Source of the DNA: Magicicada septendecula
Lineage: Eukaryota > Arthropoda > Insecta > Hemiptera > Cicadidae
Reading direction: 5' to 3'
Assembly: GCA_034769895.1 (NCBI GenBank)
Contig: CM068369.1
Span: forward strand, 151,894,074 to 151,958,073
DNA length: 64,000 nucleotides
Part shown: piece by piece, positions 1-11,500 of the stretch
Position numbering within the stretch: position 1 is the first letter of the stretch
Layout: each line of letters starts with the position of its first letter
Notes under the pieces: model-generated
The model's database searches: none
What the model saw: the letters and a program-made list of their open reading frames with translations, nothing else
Told to the model about the DNA's origin: nothing
Position numbers and translations under genes: made by a program

Positions 1-200
1 AATCCTAAGATGTCAGAAAGCCTCTGCAAAAGCTTTTGTTTCGATTATCCTGCTTTACGGACGTAAAATCTAGGCTTTGCAGAAGAAGAAGGCCCGGCTG
101 GAGACAGCTGACAGCGAGGTCTCCCAACGTTCACATCTACATAGAACGACAAGGAATTGTCACCAGCGGAAAAGGAAAACTGCTACGTGTCGACTCCTTG
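1..200 (+). pseudogene. LINE reverse-transcriptase C-terminal fragment
   Basis: A plus-strand reading near positions 45-112 gives ILLYGRKI, a stop, then ALQKKKARLETAD. This resembles the 'LLYGSE.W.L.KKD..RLE.AEM' stretch that follows the reverse-transcriptase domain in many insect non-LTR retrotransposons. The in-frame stop and loss of similarity after about position 120 mark it as a decayed fragment cut by the window edge. It could belong to the same LINE group as the copy at 3129-3890, which carries the KKQESKIQASEMAFLR version of this block. The match is short, so the call is tentative. Confidence 0.42.
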
Positions 201-834
201 GGTCCATTACCACGAGGTGTTCATCTGTTGACACATCTTATCGTCTGCACAAATGCCTTTATGAATAAAGGGTGTTAAGCTAGACCCTATGACTTATTTC
301 ACAACCAAGGCAATGGTGTATGCTATTCTCGTAAAGTATATCTAGAAAATGGAGCCTTTAAGAAGATGTTTCAATACTTAGTGACACGAAAAGCAGTTAC
401 ATTATATAATACAGTCAGCTGTACTCTCTGACGTCTATTCGGCGACCTCTGGGAAACCTCGCTGAGAAGGTCAATAAGGATCTTTGACTGTTGTTTCGAA
501 CGTATTGTCATGATAGGCGACATCTGTGGCCTAGCTATGCACGGTTTTCCGAGTAGTCACTCAACAGGATTACAATGCTACCAAAGGGATCCCCACCTTT
601 ATAACTGCACTCAGGTAAACAAACCACTAGGTTTTGGAACAAGCAGGCCTGTACAAGGAGACTGGATGTTCACAACTTACCACTGCCGTCGAACATAAAA
701 AGAGAATTGGTTGGCTTATCAAGAGGCCAAGTATTTAATGAATTTCCCCTTATACGATAAAAATTCCAAGTTTCCAGGTGAAACGGTCTGAAAATAACAC
801 ATAAGGGAAATTCTTCAGACTATTCAATAGACCT
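201..834. other. no recognisable feature
   Basis: Mixed-composition DNA. Short open stretches on either strand show no family motif. Probably decayed repeat or intergenic DNA between the LINE piece and the TTC tract. Confidence 0.4.
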
Positions 835-1004
835 TCTTCTTCTTCTTCTTCTTCTTCTTCTTCTTCTTCTTCTTCTTCTTCTTCTTCTTCTTCTTCTTCT
901 TCTTCTTCTTCTTCCTCTTCCTCTTCCTCTTCCTCTTCCTCTTCCTCTTCCTCTTCCTCTTCCTCTTCCTCTTCCTCTTCCTCTTTTTCTTGTTATTCTT
1001 CTTC

Positions 1005-1036
<32 letters not shown>

Positions 1037-1056
1037 CTTCTTCTTCTTCTTCTTCT
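835..1056. repeat. (TTC)n / (TCCTCT)n pyrimidine microsatellite
   Basis: An unbroken polypyrimidine tract: TTC repeats, then about twelve TCCTCT hexamers, then TTC repeats again with a short TTGTTATT interruption. The strict purine/pyrimidine strand bias over more than 200 bases could form triplex (H-) DNA. It has no coding value. Confidence 0.95.
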
Positions 1057-1756
1057 GAACTTTAAGTATTAGGCTCATTGCTTGTTCCACTACCTTTGCT
1101 TTCTTCCGCATGCTAAATGCATACAGCCAGGACTCGCTATATACGACTGTCAACAGGGATGCTGCAGAATTTAATGCCTGAATTAGACAATTGTATACTT
1201 TACAGTTACTATTTATTGGTAATTTACAGGCATTAAAATACTGAATTTTTATAAACCAAACTCTTGGTGACTATCTTAATGATTCGTCCTGTGCGCTAGA
1301 CATTAGCCTACATTACGACTTGTAGTATTGTTCTAGTTATTGAAGAGTAAGCCAACTACAAATACTATGTGATATTCAACTCGCATCTAAAATAAACATA
1401 TATCTTACATTATTTTAAGAAGCAAACATCGTTCTGTGAGAATAACATTCTAAAAACATTTAATATTTCAATGCTTTTAATTGTAATGTTAGCTGAGGAC
1501 TTGATGTGGACTTTCCGGTTTTAGAACGTGAAATGAAATACTCAGTATCAACAGTATCAAAAGAAATACAGTAGAGCGTCAGACATCCGACCGTCAAACA
1601 TCTGATATTGCTGAAAAAATAAATTTGCAAATTCTGAAAAAATATTATTGTACCCTCGAGACTCATATTCAACCTATTTTCCGATACAGTTTTATGTTAA
1701 CTATTTAATGCTGCATCAGTTCGCATTACCAAAAGGGATACAAACAAATAATTTGA
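1057..1756. other. no recognisable feature
   Basis: AT-rich spacer. No motif, inverted ends or RNA gene recognised. Confidence 0.4.
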
Positions 1757-2278
1757 ATGAGGTTAATGAAAACAATAGATATTTACACACGTGAATATCC
1801 ATGCACTTTACCTCATAGTAATATTACATCTGACAATTTGGACAAAAGGGAAGTTTTGAAACAAAGTGATAATGACAGGATAAAACAGACACTTCAGCGT
1901 ATCTTAAGTATTCTAGAGAGTCTTATAAAAGATGGTTACACTGGTTTAGATTAGATTTTTGAACAGCTGAAATTGCATACTTTACGTAAAGAAAGATACA
2001 GATATTCTCCAAACACGATGATTATAGCCTCCATCCTCTACACAATTAGTCCTCATGCTTACAGATTCTTACGACATTCAAACTGTCTTATATTGCCACA
2101 TCCAGAGAGCATTAAAACCGTCTGTAATAAATTATTAAGTGACCCCACGTCTGAGGATAAGAAGTCACTTTTCACATATGCTAGAAACATATATAAATAC
2201 ATAAGTGACCATGAAAAATTTGTTGTTTTATTTGACCAAATTATTATGCCGTGTATAATTATTATAATAAAAACATGA
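1757..2278 (+). pseudogene. P-element-like transposase remnant
   Basis: One reading frame runs across this span with a single in-frame TAG at 1952-1954. The part after the stop contains RYSPNTMIIASILYTISPHA, then YRFLRHSNCLILPHPESIK, and ends near KFVVLFDQI. The block 'R.RYS.NT..A......S..AYR.LR....L.LPHP..I' is typical of the central region of P-type (THAP9-like) transposases just before the first catalytic aspartate, which would be the D of FDQI. The family is a DDE/RNase H-fold cut-and-paste transposase. No THAP zinc finger precedes it and the catalytic half after 2278 is absent or decayed, so this is a fragment. A stop and a missing C-terminus rule out a functional enzyme. Confidence 0.65.
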
Positions 2279-3128
2279 AAGCTATTAATGAGTTTATTTT
2301 CCATGTAGGTCACATGCATATTGTGCAGATAATGTTCATTATTAAAATGCAGCTCCAGCCAACGTTGCAGGATTATTCAGCGCAGTGTAAAATCCTAAAT
2401 ACATGTTAAGCCAAACTGAATTTCCCCGAACGTATATAAATGAATACATTATCGTTGTTTCTGTTTATTGGTTTATTCTGGCTTAGTGTAGGGTTCAACC
2501 GTTAAATTTTATTGCCACTCTCGTCGTCGTATTTATTCTTTATATTGCTGAGCACACACAATTAATTGTCCCGCTACAGTTCGGCTTATTAAGTGAGAAA
2601 TTAAATCCAAATGTTTTCCGTATAGATTCCAATTATGCAATGCTTGTAGCAGTTTGTAATGAATTACAGTCAAACGTGTTCTGCAGCATAAATACTTTTC
2701 TGAAACCAATAAATTAACGTATAATTATTTTATATACCTTTACAGCATTCTCTGGTTTATAATCACACATTTGGTCTCTTTTCCCCACTTTGCATTTTTC
2801 ACAAACACACGCGCGCCCGCGCGCACAAATACAGTAAATGTGTACATGTGGCTGTACAATTGTGTATAGTGTTAACCCTTCTATCTTTCAATGTTGGCTC
2901 AAATTCTTTTATTCAAACGTAACAAAAACTACCAAACTATGACCGCTTTCCCTAGCATCGACTAGTACACTCAATTCTGTTATCGTCGTTCCAATCTACT
3001 GCTTTGTCGATTACACTATCCCAACTGTGTTAATAAAAGGCAATGAAGTTCGTTACCAGACTGTTTATCATCTACATTTGAGCTTCTAAGCTGGTTCACA
3101 TTTAAATATACAATTACTGTCTCCGAAA
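2279..3128. other. AT-rich spacer, no gene seen
   Basis: Contains a short alternating (CA)(CG) run near 2800-2830 and a (TCA)n run at its right end that belongs to the LINE tail. No supported coding sequence. It may hold further decayed P-element sequence. Confidence 0.4.
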
Positions 3129-3890
3129 TCATCATCATCATCATCATCTTCACAACACGGCATAGGCAAGGTGCTGCATATTCCGCCTTTAAAGATCCTC
3201 CAGCCACCTCTTCCTGGCTCTACACCCACACCTGTGTCCTATAGGTTTGTATTTCCAGACTTGTTTGGCCAGTTTGGAATCTAACATTCTTTCTAAATGT
3301 TCTTTCCACCGTTGTTTGTAATCTTTTAATTTCTCATTCACGTTACAAACTTGTAACTCTTCTCTTATGGCCACATTTCTTATACGGTCAAGTTTAGAAC
3401 ACCATTTATCTCCTCTTAAGAATGCCATTTCCGAGGCCTGTATTTTACTCTCTTGTTTTTTTGCTTGCTGTCCATAATTCACACACATAGGACAGTACAG
3501 AGGCTACCATAACTTTGTAAAACTTTAATTTTGTATCTCGTCATACCTTGTTCCTAGAAATACCGTTGATTGTTCCACATATCGTCTGGAACATATCTAA
3601 CTTAACATCAATGTCATAATTTCTATCACAGCCAGTATCATTTCCCAAATTATTAAAATGGCTCAACTGTTCTAGAATTCGATCATTAATCATTATTTTT
3701 GTTCTTATTGGCCCCTTATCTCGAAATTCCATTACCTTTGTTTTTACAGTAGATATTTTTATATTGCATTGTTTGCAAATATGATGAAGCTTAAAAACAG
3801 ATTTTTGCAAATCAGATTCTGTATTTTGAAGTAGGCTACAAGCAAGTCGTCAGCAGAAAACAGCACATTCAGATATCTGTCTCGTAATAA
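3129..3890 (-). pseudogene. LINE ORF2 3' end with (TGA)n tail
   Basis: Read on the minus strand, the order is FSADDLL (a decayed FADD reverse-transcriptase motif C, near 3860), NIKISTVKTKVMEF, ILEQLSHFNNLG, ICGTINGISRNKV, then KKQESKIQASEMAFLR, KDYKQRWKEHLERM and RKRWLEDL. This is the palm-to-C-terminus order of an insect non-LTR retrotransposon ORF2. The copy ends in a (TGA)n run near 3129-3145, as expected of a target-primed insertion with a simple-repeat tail. It is 5'-truncated just upstream of the catalytic ADD and is split between frames. The same protein family is very abundant in cockroach and termite genomes, as far as I recall. Confidence 0.8.
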
Positions 3891-4511
3891 CTTAATACTG
3901 GCGCAGGAGATGACCAGAAGATCATGTTTGGTTTTCACCTACATTCTAGCTAGGAATGAAAGTGGAAAGGCGTACAAACATAGACGGAGAAGAATCCTGT
4001 CAGAGCCGATACAGTAAACTTGCTGCTTTTAGGAAGGATAGAGTTCTTTCCATCTCTAATAATATATTACTTTGTTCCGTTCTTCTAATCGTGAGTCATC
4101 CACAATACGTTTTTACATCTCCTCTCTATTCTACATACGTTTCATCTTTCAGTTTTATTTATTTCTAGTCAGCAAAATTTCTGTTGTAGATATTATTTTT
4201 TGTTGTGGGCTTATAGTAGTTTTGTTACCACTTCCTTACCTGATCTTACCAGATAAATGTCAAATATTGTATAAATATTATATAATATCTCATATATTAT
4301 AGATGATATAATGCACCCTTGTATAACACATTGACTGACAGATATTCCGAAAACATGTCTAGCACTATTTATAATATTAATTCTTAAAGATACTGGTTCT
4401 ACAATTTTACAAAATAAATGTCTTTTTCTCTATTTTTCCCAATCATAAAAAGTTTATATTTCAGTTAGCCTTACCAACATTTCCTGTTCCAAACGTTTCC
4501 CACTTCAATAT
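3891..4511. other. no recognisable feature
   Basis: AT-rich flank between the truncated LINE and the gypsy element. Its last four bases (ATAT, 4508-4511) are the left copy of the gypsy target-site duplication. Confidence 0.45.
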
Positions 4512-5095
4512 TGTTCCGACGGTCTACTCGATCGTCGTAGGTACAGTGGAAACTAAATAAGTACAAGACAACAATTAAGTCACTAATCACACATTTACTT
4601 TTTACAGTTAAACAGTTCGTAATTAACAACACAGTGTCTACAACAAATCAAATGAAAATTGTTCACACGCAATAAAGTGTCCACTAATATTAGAACTCAA
4701 TTGGATTACAATTATACCGTCCGAATATAAAACGCAACACTTCACTAATAACTACTTGAACGTACACAGTAATAACTCGAACCGCACTGTAAATATCGCA
4801 CCAATACTCTCGAACCGCACAGTCAAATATTCGCCTCATACTAAACTGAACGTCGTTTGAGTACCGGTATTTATAGCTAGTCGACTATCTAGACGATTCC
4901 TAATTGCGTCGTAGCGTGCGTATGAACTACGTAATTAACTACGGATTTAGCACAGGCCGAGCGCCCGAGCGAAGCCGGGCACAGTCGAGAAGATTCTCGC
5001 AAAATGCGTCTAGTAGCACGTACACCACACGCTTACATTCTGGATCTCTCTGGAACGTTCGATAAACACGTAGATTGTTCTGTGACGTCGTAACA
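4512..5095 (-). repeat. gypsy 3' LTR
   Basis: 584 bp. It begins TGTTCCGACGG and ends CGTCGTAACA on the plus strand, i.e. TG...CA on both strands. It matches 13055-13637 almost throughout. On the element's strand it follows a modest purine-rich stretch (AGGAAGAGACAG) that would serve as the polypurine tract. Confidence 0.93.
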
Positions 5096-6608
5096 CTGTC
5101 TCTTCCTTAAACCTGTTCGTCCCGAACTGGCAAACCGTCTCTAAAGTTGTACTTAGCCAGGCGATCTAGGTGGATGACCTTGAACTTTCGCTGTCCTTCC
5201 TGTTGAATCCGATAAACAACATCGTTAATTCTTTTTTTCACAGTCTAGGGTCCTTCCCAGTTAGACTGAAGCTTAGGTGATCGACCACGACGGCGCTTTG
5301 GATTGAACAACCAGACCCGATCTCATTCTTGGAAACCTACACTATTGCTGCGAATGTCATACCGAGTTTTCATTTTATCACTGGCAATCTTCAGCCGTCC
5401 TCTTACCAAACGATTCATTTCTCGCAGTTGGTTTTCTAATTGCGAAGAATAGTTCTGTGGCTCTTGGGACTGAGTCTCAGGTGGTCCAAACATCAAGTTT
5501 GGACGAATCTCCCGACCAAACACCAATTTTCCTGGAGTCATGCCGGTTGTGTCATGTACTGATGACCTATACCCCATAAGGAATAGTGGTACAGTGGAAC
5601 AGTGGTATTTTTTGTTGTTTGTCCCAGTCTGTTTGGTTCTCGTCAACAACTTTCGAAAGATGCTGCTCAAGTGTCCTGTTGACACTCTCAACCACCTCGT
5701 CCGACTGAGGATGCAGAGGCGTTGTCCTAGTCTTTCGAATTCCGAGCAGAAGGCATAATTCTTTAAACACTCCTGATTCGAAATTTCTCCCTTGATCCGT
5801 ATGGATTTCCATAGGGGCTCCATAACGGCAATAGAAAGTTGTGAACTAACTGCTTTGCCACAGTGGTAACCTCCTGATTTGGAATTGCGTAGGCTTCCAC
5901 CCACTTAGTAAAGTAGTCACCTACAAACATGATGTACCGGTTTCCATCGTCAGTAACTGGGAATGGTCCAGCAATGTCTATGGCAATTCTTTCGAAAGGT
6001 TGTCCAACGTTATACTGTCTCATTTTTCCCCTGCTTCTGGTTTGTGGGCCCTTGCTTGCAGCACATATTTCACACGTCCGAACCCAATTCCTCTACGTCG
6101 TGGCGATGATGAAGCCAATAGAATCGCTTCCGTATTTTGTCAAGGGTTTTGTTAACGCCAAGATGGCCTCCAGATGTTCCATCATGCATCTCCTTCAAAA
6201 CAGACTGCACTTTACTTCGGAGAACTATCAACTGCATGACCACGTCTCGTCCATCTGCACTTTCCCAAGCCCTTTTCAGCAATCCGTTTTCTAAGGTGAG
6301 AGATTCCCATTGTGCCCAGTAGCCCTTCAGCACTTCGGAAACATGGCAGATATCTTGCCAATCCGGGCGGCGACCTTCCTCTTTTGCTGTCAAGATCGGT
6401 CCAATGTCTTCATCAGTCATCTGTTCTTGTCGACAGTTTGTGTTGTCCAGCCGTCAGCCAGGAAATCTACAGTGATGGCTTGAACATGTTCGCTTGAGTT
6501 TCGTTCTTCCTTTCTGTGGCAATGTCGGCATTCTTCCGGGCACGGTCTTCGTGATAAGCCATCTGCATTACCATGCAGGCGCCCCCGTCGATGTTGTACC
6601 TTGAAGTT
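5096..6608 (-). pseudogene. gypsy integrase region
   Basis: The minus-strand translation shows, right to left, VQHRRGRLHGNADGLSRRPC at about 6540-6600 (the conserved end of the RNase H/connection), an N-terminal HHCC-type zinc-binding block with GHLGVNKTLDKIRKRFYW at about 6100-6200, and the catalytic core with FERIAIDIAGPFP and HTDQGRNFES. The core is followed by TPLHPQSDEVVESVNRTLE, which carries the glutamate end of the D,D-35-E triad. The last part is the basic C-terminal region. The family function is insertion of the cDNA into host DNA. Fossil copy. Confidence 0.88.
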
Positions 6609-9513
6609 TGTAACCCCTCTTTCCTTTTATGTCTTTTTTTTTTATGAGTATAAAAACAACTTAATTTATTTTAATTTTTTTTTTTGAAAGAGAAGCCACA
6701 AGTTAATTAGGACTAGGCCGAACCCTAGAGAAGCAAAAATTATGCTGGGTACAGTATGACGGGACTTGCAATAAAACTCAGCCGTAACAGAACGATAACA
6801 ATTTATTTTATTTCAGGCCCTGCTTTAATATTATTAACTTAGAACAACATGTGTGCCCAATCACAAGTATGAATAAAGGTAAAACATGACAAGTGTGTAT
6901 AAATCTTAGGCATAACAAATGTGTATAAATATAAAACATCACAAGTGTGTATAAATCTTAAGCCTAACAAATGTGTATAAATATGAAACATCACAAGTGT
7001 GTATAAATCTTAAGCATAACAAATGTGTATAATTATTAAGTACAACAAGTGTATATAAATCAGTGAACACATGCATATATAATTATAGAATTCTCTCCCA
7101 TCTCGTGGCTAGCTAGACACATAACAACACACACAGAACATAAGGTACACAAACTCACAACCACATTAATTTTAACACGCATGCCCCTGGAATGCACCCA
7201 CCTACCAGGTAGAGTAACTACAATCTTATAACCCAGCAGTGATAAAATATACGCCCGTCGGCAACCCATGCCGTAGAATTACATAAAGCCAAAACCCCAG
7301 GAAGGATGATAATAATTCATGACGCGTAAATAAAACCAGACCGCCCATTTGTCTAGCATTCCACTTATCCATGACCCATCGTGAGCGTATGACCCTTAAG
7401 TTCCTTTCACAGCATTAAATAAAAGTGACAGGATTACATCACCTAATTTCAAACAGTGGTTACAGAATTCTAAACAGTTATTTGACTTCACAAATTCCAA
7501 AGGAATTTAAAAAAATCTTTATGTACCTTAGTAGTCAGAAATTAATTACTCAAGGCTTTACAATTTCAGAAAATCTTGACAATATATGGTTTATCAAAAA
7601 AAATAATGAATACATGTTTTACAGTTAAAGAAAATTAAACAACAAATACTACAAGTGGAAGTCAATCCATGTGTGTTTGTCAGTTAAGAAAACAATCAGT
7701 ATAGCCCTTGTGCAAGGGGCAAAATCAACTAAAATATTTCCAGAAAAACAGTAAATTATTTCTACTAGCCCCAAATGACTATATAAAATAATTAAAAGAA
7801 AAGAATACAATAAGGTGGTTGTGCTCTGGCATCTGTGGGAGCGCGCCCACGTGTAGTAGACAAAATTTGACAGGCATTCGACCTGTCTGAGGTTGCACCA
7901 GCGTGTGTCAGAGAAAAACTAAGTCCCCTTTTGTAACCCCTGAAAATTCCCCAAAAAAAAAAACTCCCCAGGAAAGTCCCCAGCCCATAAATGGGAAACC
8001 CATAGTCAAATTAAAACGTATACACTGCTGTTCCAGCCGGAACAGAGCTACTGAGCTGTAACATAATTTTGTAAAGAGTTAAATGCAAATGAGATGCAAC
8101 TGTAAAATGGTACAAGAGTAAAATATCTCTGGCGCGCTCCCCCAGTGCAGCACACACTTACAGGCATTGCATTTAGTGTTATATCAATGAGTTATAAAAA
8201 AGGTTTATGAATTTAAGTTATAGTGTTCAGAGTCAAGATCACAGCTCAACTTCCCGGTAGACAGTCTGGACACGTGGTCCCATGGCTTCTAGGCTATTTA
8301 CAGTAAACGGGCACACTGCCGGCCCGGCCCCAAAAAATGAAATAAATGCATGAATATCACCTTATAAGTGCTGGCGAGTGCAACATAGAAAATCAGTCTC
8401 CATCTCCCTCTTCGTATAAGATCTTGTACATGGTTCACAGCTTAGGCAGGTGTACAGCCATCAGCAAGCCAGGAAACCGGCTTAGTTCGAGAACCCTATG
8501 CATTCAAGTAAATTAGAGAACAGTCTATTAAAAATGTACACCCGAGTTAAGGTAATTAACCTCTTAACGGGCCGCCAACTAACTCTCAATAAAAGCACAA
8601 TATTTATTAATAAAGTTTTTGCAACCAGCTGGAAGGGCACAGAAATCAGCCATGGAATAAATAAATTTGCATAATGAACAGACCTTATTAAAATGTGGCT
8701 TAATATAAAGTGAACTGCACTCGGTCAACATGCTTCGACAAAAATTTGCAGGTTAAACGGCCATGTGGTAAGTGGTAATCGTTACTTGACCAAAAAAATT
8801 TAACAGCAAGGCACTCACAGCATTAAGAATGTTTTACATTCAATTAAATTTCATACATTGAAGCTCTCACACTTAATTCTCTACTGTGAAGTTAATTAAC
8901 AAACTCTTCGACAGTTTACTGCATGCACAGACACAGTTCACGACCTGACTGCGCACCAAGTTTTTAGTCATTAATTTTTAATGTAGTACACTTTTACTAT
9001 GACAATGACTCTTGAAAAACTTCTCGCACTATTACAGAAAATAATAAGAAGAGCATGGGCTATATACTGGGCGTTACGTAAAACAGTAAAGAATGAGTTT
9101 CTCTTAACATAACTTTGTCGGGTCGCACACACACACATCATTACGTATTTTATACGGTTGCATATAGTTATCAATTATCCATACATGTATAATTATTTAT
9201 AAAGACAAATAAATACAAAGACAAACTTACCGGGAGTCAATTTACGCCTTAGCCAACCATAAGTTATAGAAACTTCGTCGTACAATACGGAGATGGAGAC
9301 AGATAATTCTCTGAGCAAAGCGGAGCGTAGACTGCACACACAGGCACAGCTAAGTGACTGCACACAGGCGGGTTGCGCACGCAACCGCACACTCCGCCGT
9401 TCCCCTCACACCGCCGAACAAAGGTCGCCTCGGCACCCTCAGCTTCGCGTTATGTTACACTTAAACGAAACCTTTCTAAAATTTTTTGTAACGGCCGGCT
9501 TCACACCGGCACA
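6609..9513. mobile_element. nested LTR-like element (solo LTR or non-coding LTR element) inside gypsy pol
   Basis: The gypsy pol coding sequence is interrupted between the codons for LQEYN and FKVQHRRG. The inserted 2905 bp begins TGTAACCCC and ends CCGGCACA. It is bordered on both sides by AGTT (6605-6608 and 9514-9517), a 4-bp duplication of gypsy sequence. TG...CA ends plus a 4-bp duplication fit an LTR-class integrase product. No pol-like protein is visible on either strand, so a long solo LTR or a non-autonomous element is more likely than a full retrotransposon. TGTAACCCCT recurs near 7932, which might be an internal structural boundary. Orientation is not determined. It is younger than its gypsy host. 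Confidence 0.72.
6889..7060. repeat. 52-bp tandem repeat, about 3 copies
   Basis: Unit ACAAGTGTGTATAAATCTTA... of 52 bp, itself made of two similar halves beginning ACAAGTGTGTATAAAT and ACAAATGTGTATAAAT. Three copies lie in direct order; the last is diverged. It lies wholly inside the nested LTR-like element and each half repeats a TATAAAT box. Confidence 0.85.
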
Positions 9514-9970
9514 AGTTGTACTCTTGCAGATGTTCGAGCCACCTTGCCAACTGTCCTTCCGGATTTTTAAATCTCAAGAGCCATGCAAGTGCAGCATGGT
9601 CGGTACGTAGTGAAAACTCTCTCCCATAGAGGTATTTATGGAAGTGCTCCAAAGCTCTGACAATTGCCAACAACTCTCTTCTTGTAACACAATAATTTCT
9701 CTCTGGTTTAGAAAGCGTCTTGCTGTAATACGCTATTACTCGTTCTTCACCGTTCTGCACTTGAGACAAAACTGCTCCTAGACCAGTATTGCTTGCGTCT
9801 GTGTCTACGATGTACTTCCCTTCGGAAGCTGGAAAAGCGAGAATTGGCTGCGAACATAATGCAATCTTCAACGTTCTAAATGCTTGTTCACACTCTCTCG
9901 ACCATTGGAAGTTTCGTTTATTTTCCGTTAGCTCATGTAGTGGTTTAGCAATAGTAGCGAAGCCTTTCAC
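9514..9970 (-). pseudogene. gypsy RNase H domain
   Basis: The minus-strand protein contains ILAFPASEGKYIVDTDASNT, GLGAVLSQ, VIAYYSKTLSKPERNYCVTR, RELLAIVRALEHFHKYLYG and LRTDHAALAWLL. This is the Ty3/gypsy tethered RNase H, with the acidic residues in DTDASN, RELLA and RTDH. The role is removal of the RNA strand during cDNA synthesis. The domain is cut at its end by the nested insertion at 9513. Fossil. Confidence 0.9.
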
Positions 9971-10778
9971 AAAGTCGGTAATATGAGCATAACCCCAGGA
10001 AACTCCGAACTTCGTGTTTATTCTTCGGAACTGGCCAGTCTCTTACGGTGTCTACTTTATTAGGATCCATGCTAACGTCCGCTGCCGAAACCAGATGGCC
10101 CAAATACTGTACTTCCTTCTAGAATAGAGAACACTTCTTCGAGCTCAGCTTCAGTTGTGCACCGTGATTTCTAGTTAGAACTTCCTTAAAGTTTTCAAAA
10201 TGATCTTCGAAAGTCTTCCCGATCACTATGACATCGTCTAAGTAAACAAGGCAAGTTTTCCACGTCAGGCCTCGGAGTATCAGGTCCATCAATCTCTCAA
10301 ATTTTGCCGGTGCATTACAGAGTCCAAATGGCATGACGTTAAATTGGAATAAGCCACTTGGGGTCGTGAAAGCGGTCTTTTCCTTGTCTTCTTGATGAAG
10401 ACCCACTTGCCAATATCCACTCTTCAGGTCCAATCTGGAAAACCACTGTGCTCCGGACAACGTGTCGAGTGTATCGTCAACGCGAGGTAATGGATAGCAG
10501 TCTTTCTTTGTAACGTCATTTAACCTCCGGTAGTCTACGCAGAAACGCAATCCACCATCCTTCTTCGCTACCAGCACTACAGGGGAAGACCAAGCACTTG
10601 ACGAAGGTTCGATTACTCCCTCTGTGAACATGTCCTGTACTAACCGAGACATCTCCTCTTGTTTAGATAATGGAGGGCTTCGAGGAGGTTGGCGTATCGG
10701 TGTTGTGTCCCCGGTAATGATGCGATGTTGCACAAGAGACGTTCTTCCCAGTGACTGTCCCCGAACTGCAAAACAATC
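9971..10778 (-). pseudogene. gypsy reverse transcriptase domain
   Basis: On the minus strand, 10119-10733 reads IIEPSSSAWSSP-like entry sequence, KKDGGLRFCVDYRRLN, PLPRVDDTLDTLSGAQWFSR, LDLKSGYWQV, PFGLCNAPAKFERLMD and LVYLDDVIV. The last is the YLDD catalytic box. Order and spacing are those of Ty3/gypsy reverse transcriptase. The thumb/connection continues to about 9971. Fossil. Confidence 0.92.
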
Positions 10779-11500
10779 TTAGAATTCGTGTAAAAACTGT
10801 CTGAGTTCTTTTACCTCACCACTTGAGAGGTCGTTAGAAGATCTGTTCAATAATTCTTGCAGTTCCTCTGGTAATTTAGAAGCATCCGAAGAACTGGATC
10901 TTCGTTGCGTTACTCCGGCTACCCAGGCCACAGGAGTCAATTTGCCTAGGAGTGTATTGCTTTGTAAAGTGATAGCTTGATCCAAAATATTCGCCACTCT
11001 AATAGGTACATTTCCGGTTTCGTCAGGTTTTACTAAACTTCTGGCAATTAGTATGCCCGGTGTGCTGACTACCTGGGTTTCGAATATAGAGCACTGATTG
11101 CTCCTAGTATCTACCGCAGTTCTAACCATGATGATCTTTTCGGAGTTTGGCGGAACATATACGGCCACTTGGTTTATGATGTCCATCGATTTTTCTGCTG
11201 TCGTCATTGTTGATAGCATTACCTCTTCGCCTCCGATTCTCAAGACATTGTTTTTGAAGTCGACTATAAATCCGTATGCGTTCATAACGTCCACACCAAG
11301 AATTGCTTCATCCACAATGTCTGCAACAAGTACTTGATGATTAAACTCAAGTCGACCTAGGCGTAGGTGTATCTCCACTTATCCATACACTTTTACAGGC
11401 CGTCCAGTAGCTGTTCGCAAGCTGCAAGAGCACCAGATTGACTTGAGATCTTTCACTACGCCTGTGTCAAACTGTTGCGCCTGTGTCAACTGTAATCAAG
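10779..11500 (-). pseudogene. gypsy retropepsin (protease) region
   Basis: A DTGA aspartic-protease active-site motif is visible on the minus strand near 11475-11490. It is followed by EAILGVDVMNAYGFIVDFKN, typical of the C-terminal half of retropepsins (ILG.D....YG..VD). The remainder up to the RT is a linker. The family releases mature Gag and Pol products. Fossil. Confidence 0.75.

Noticed and set aside
5929-6497. Several plus-strand open frames through the gypsy region
   Set aside because: All are antisense to the integrase sequence and have no family match.
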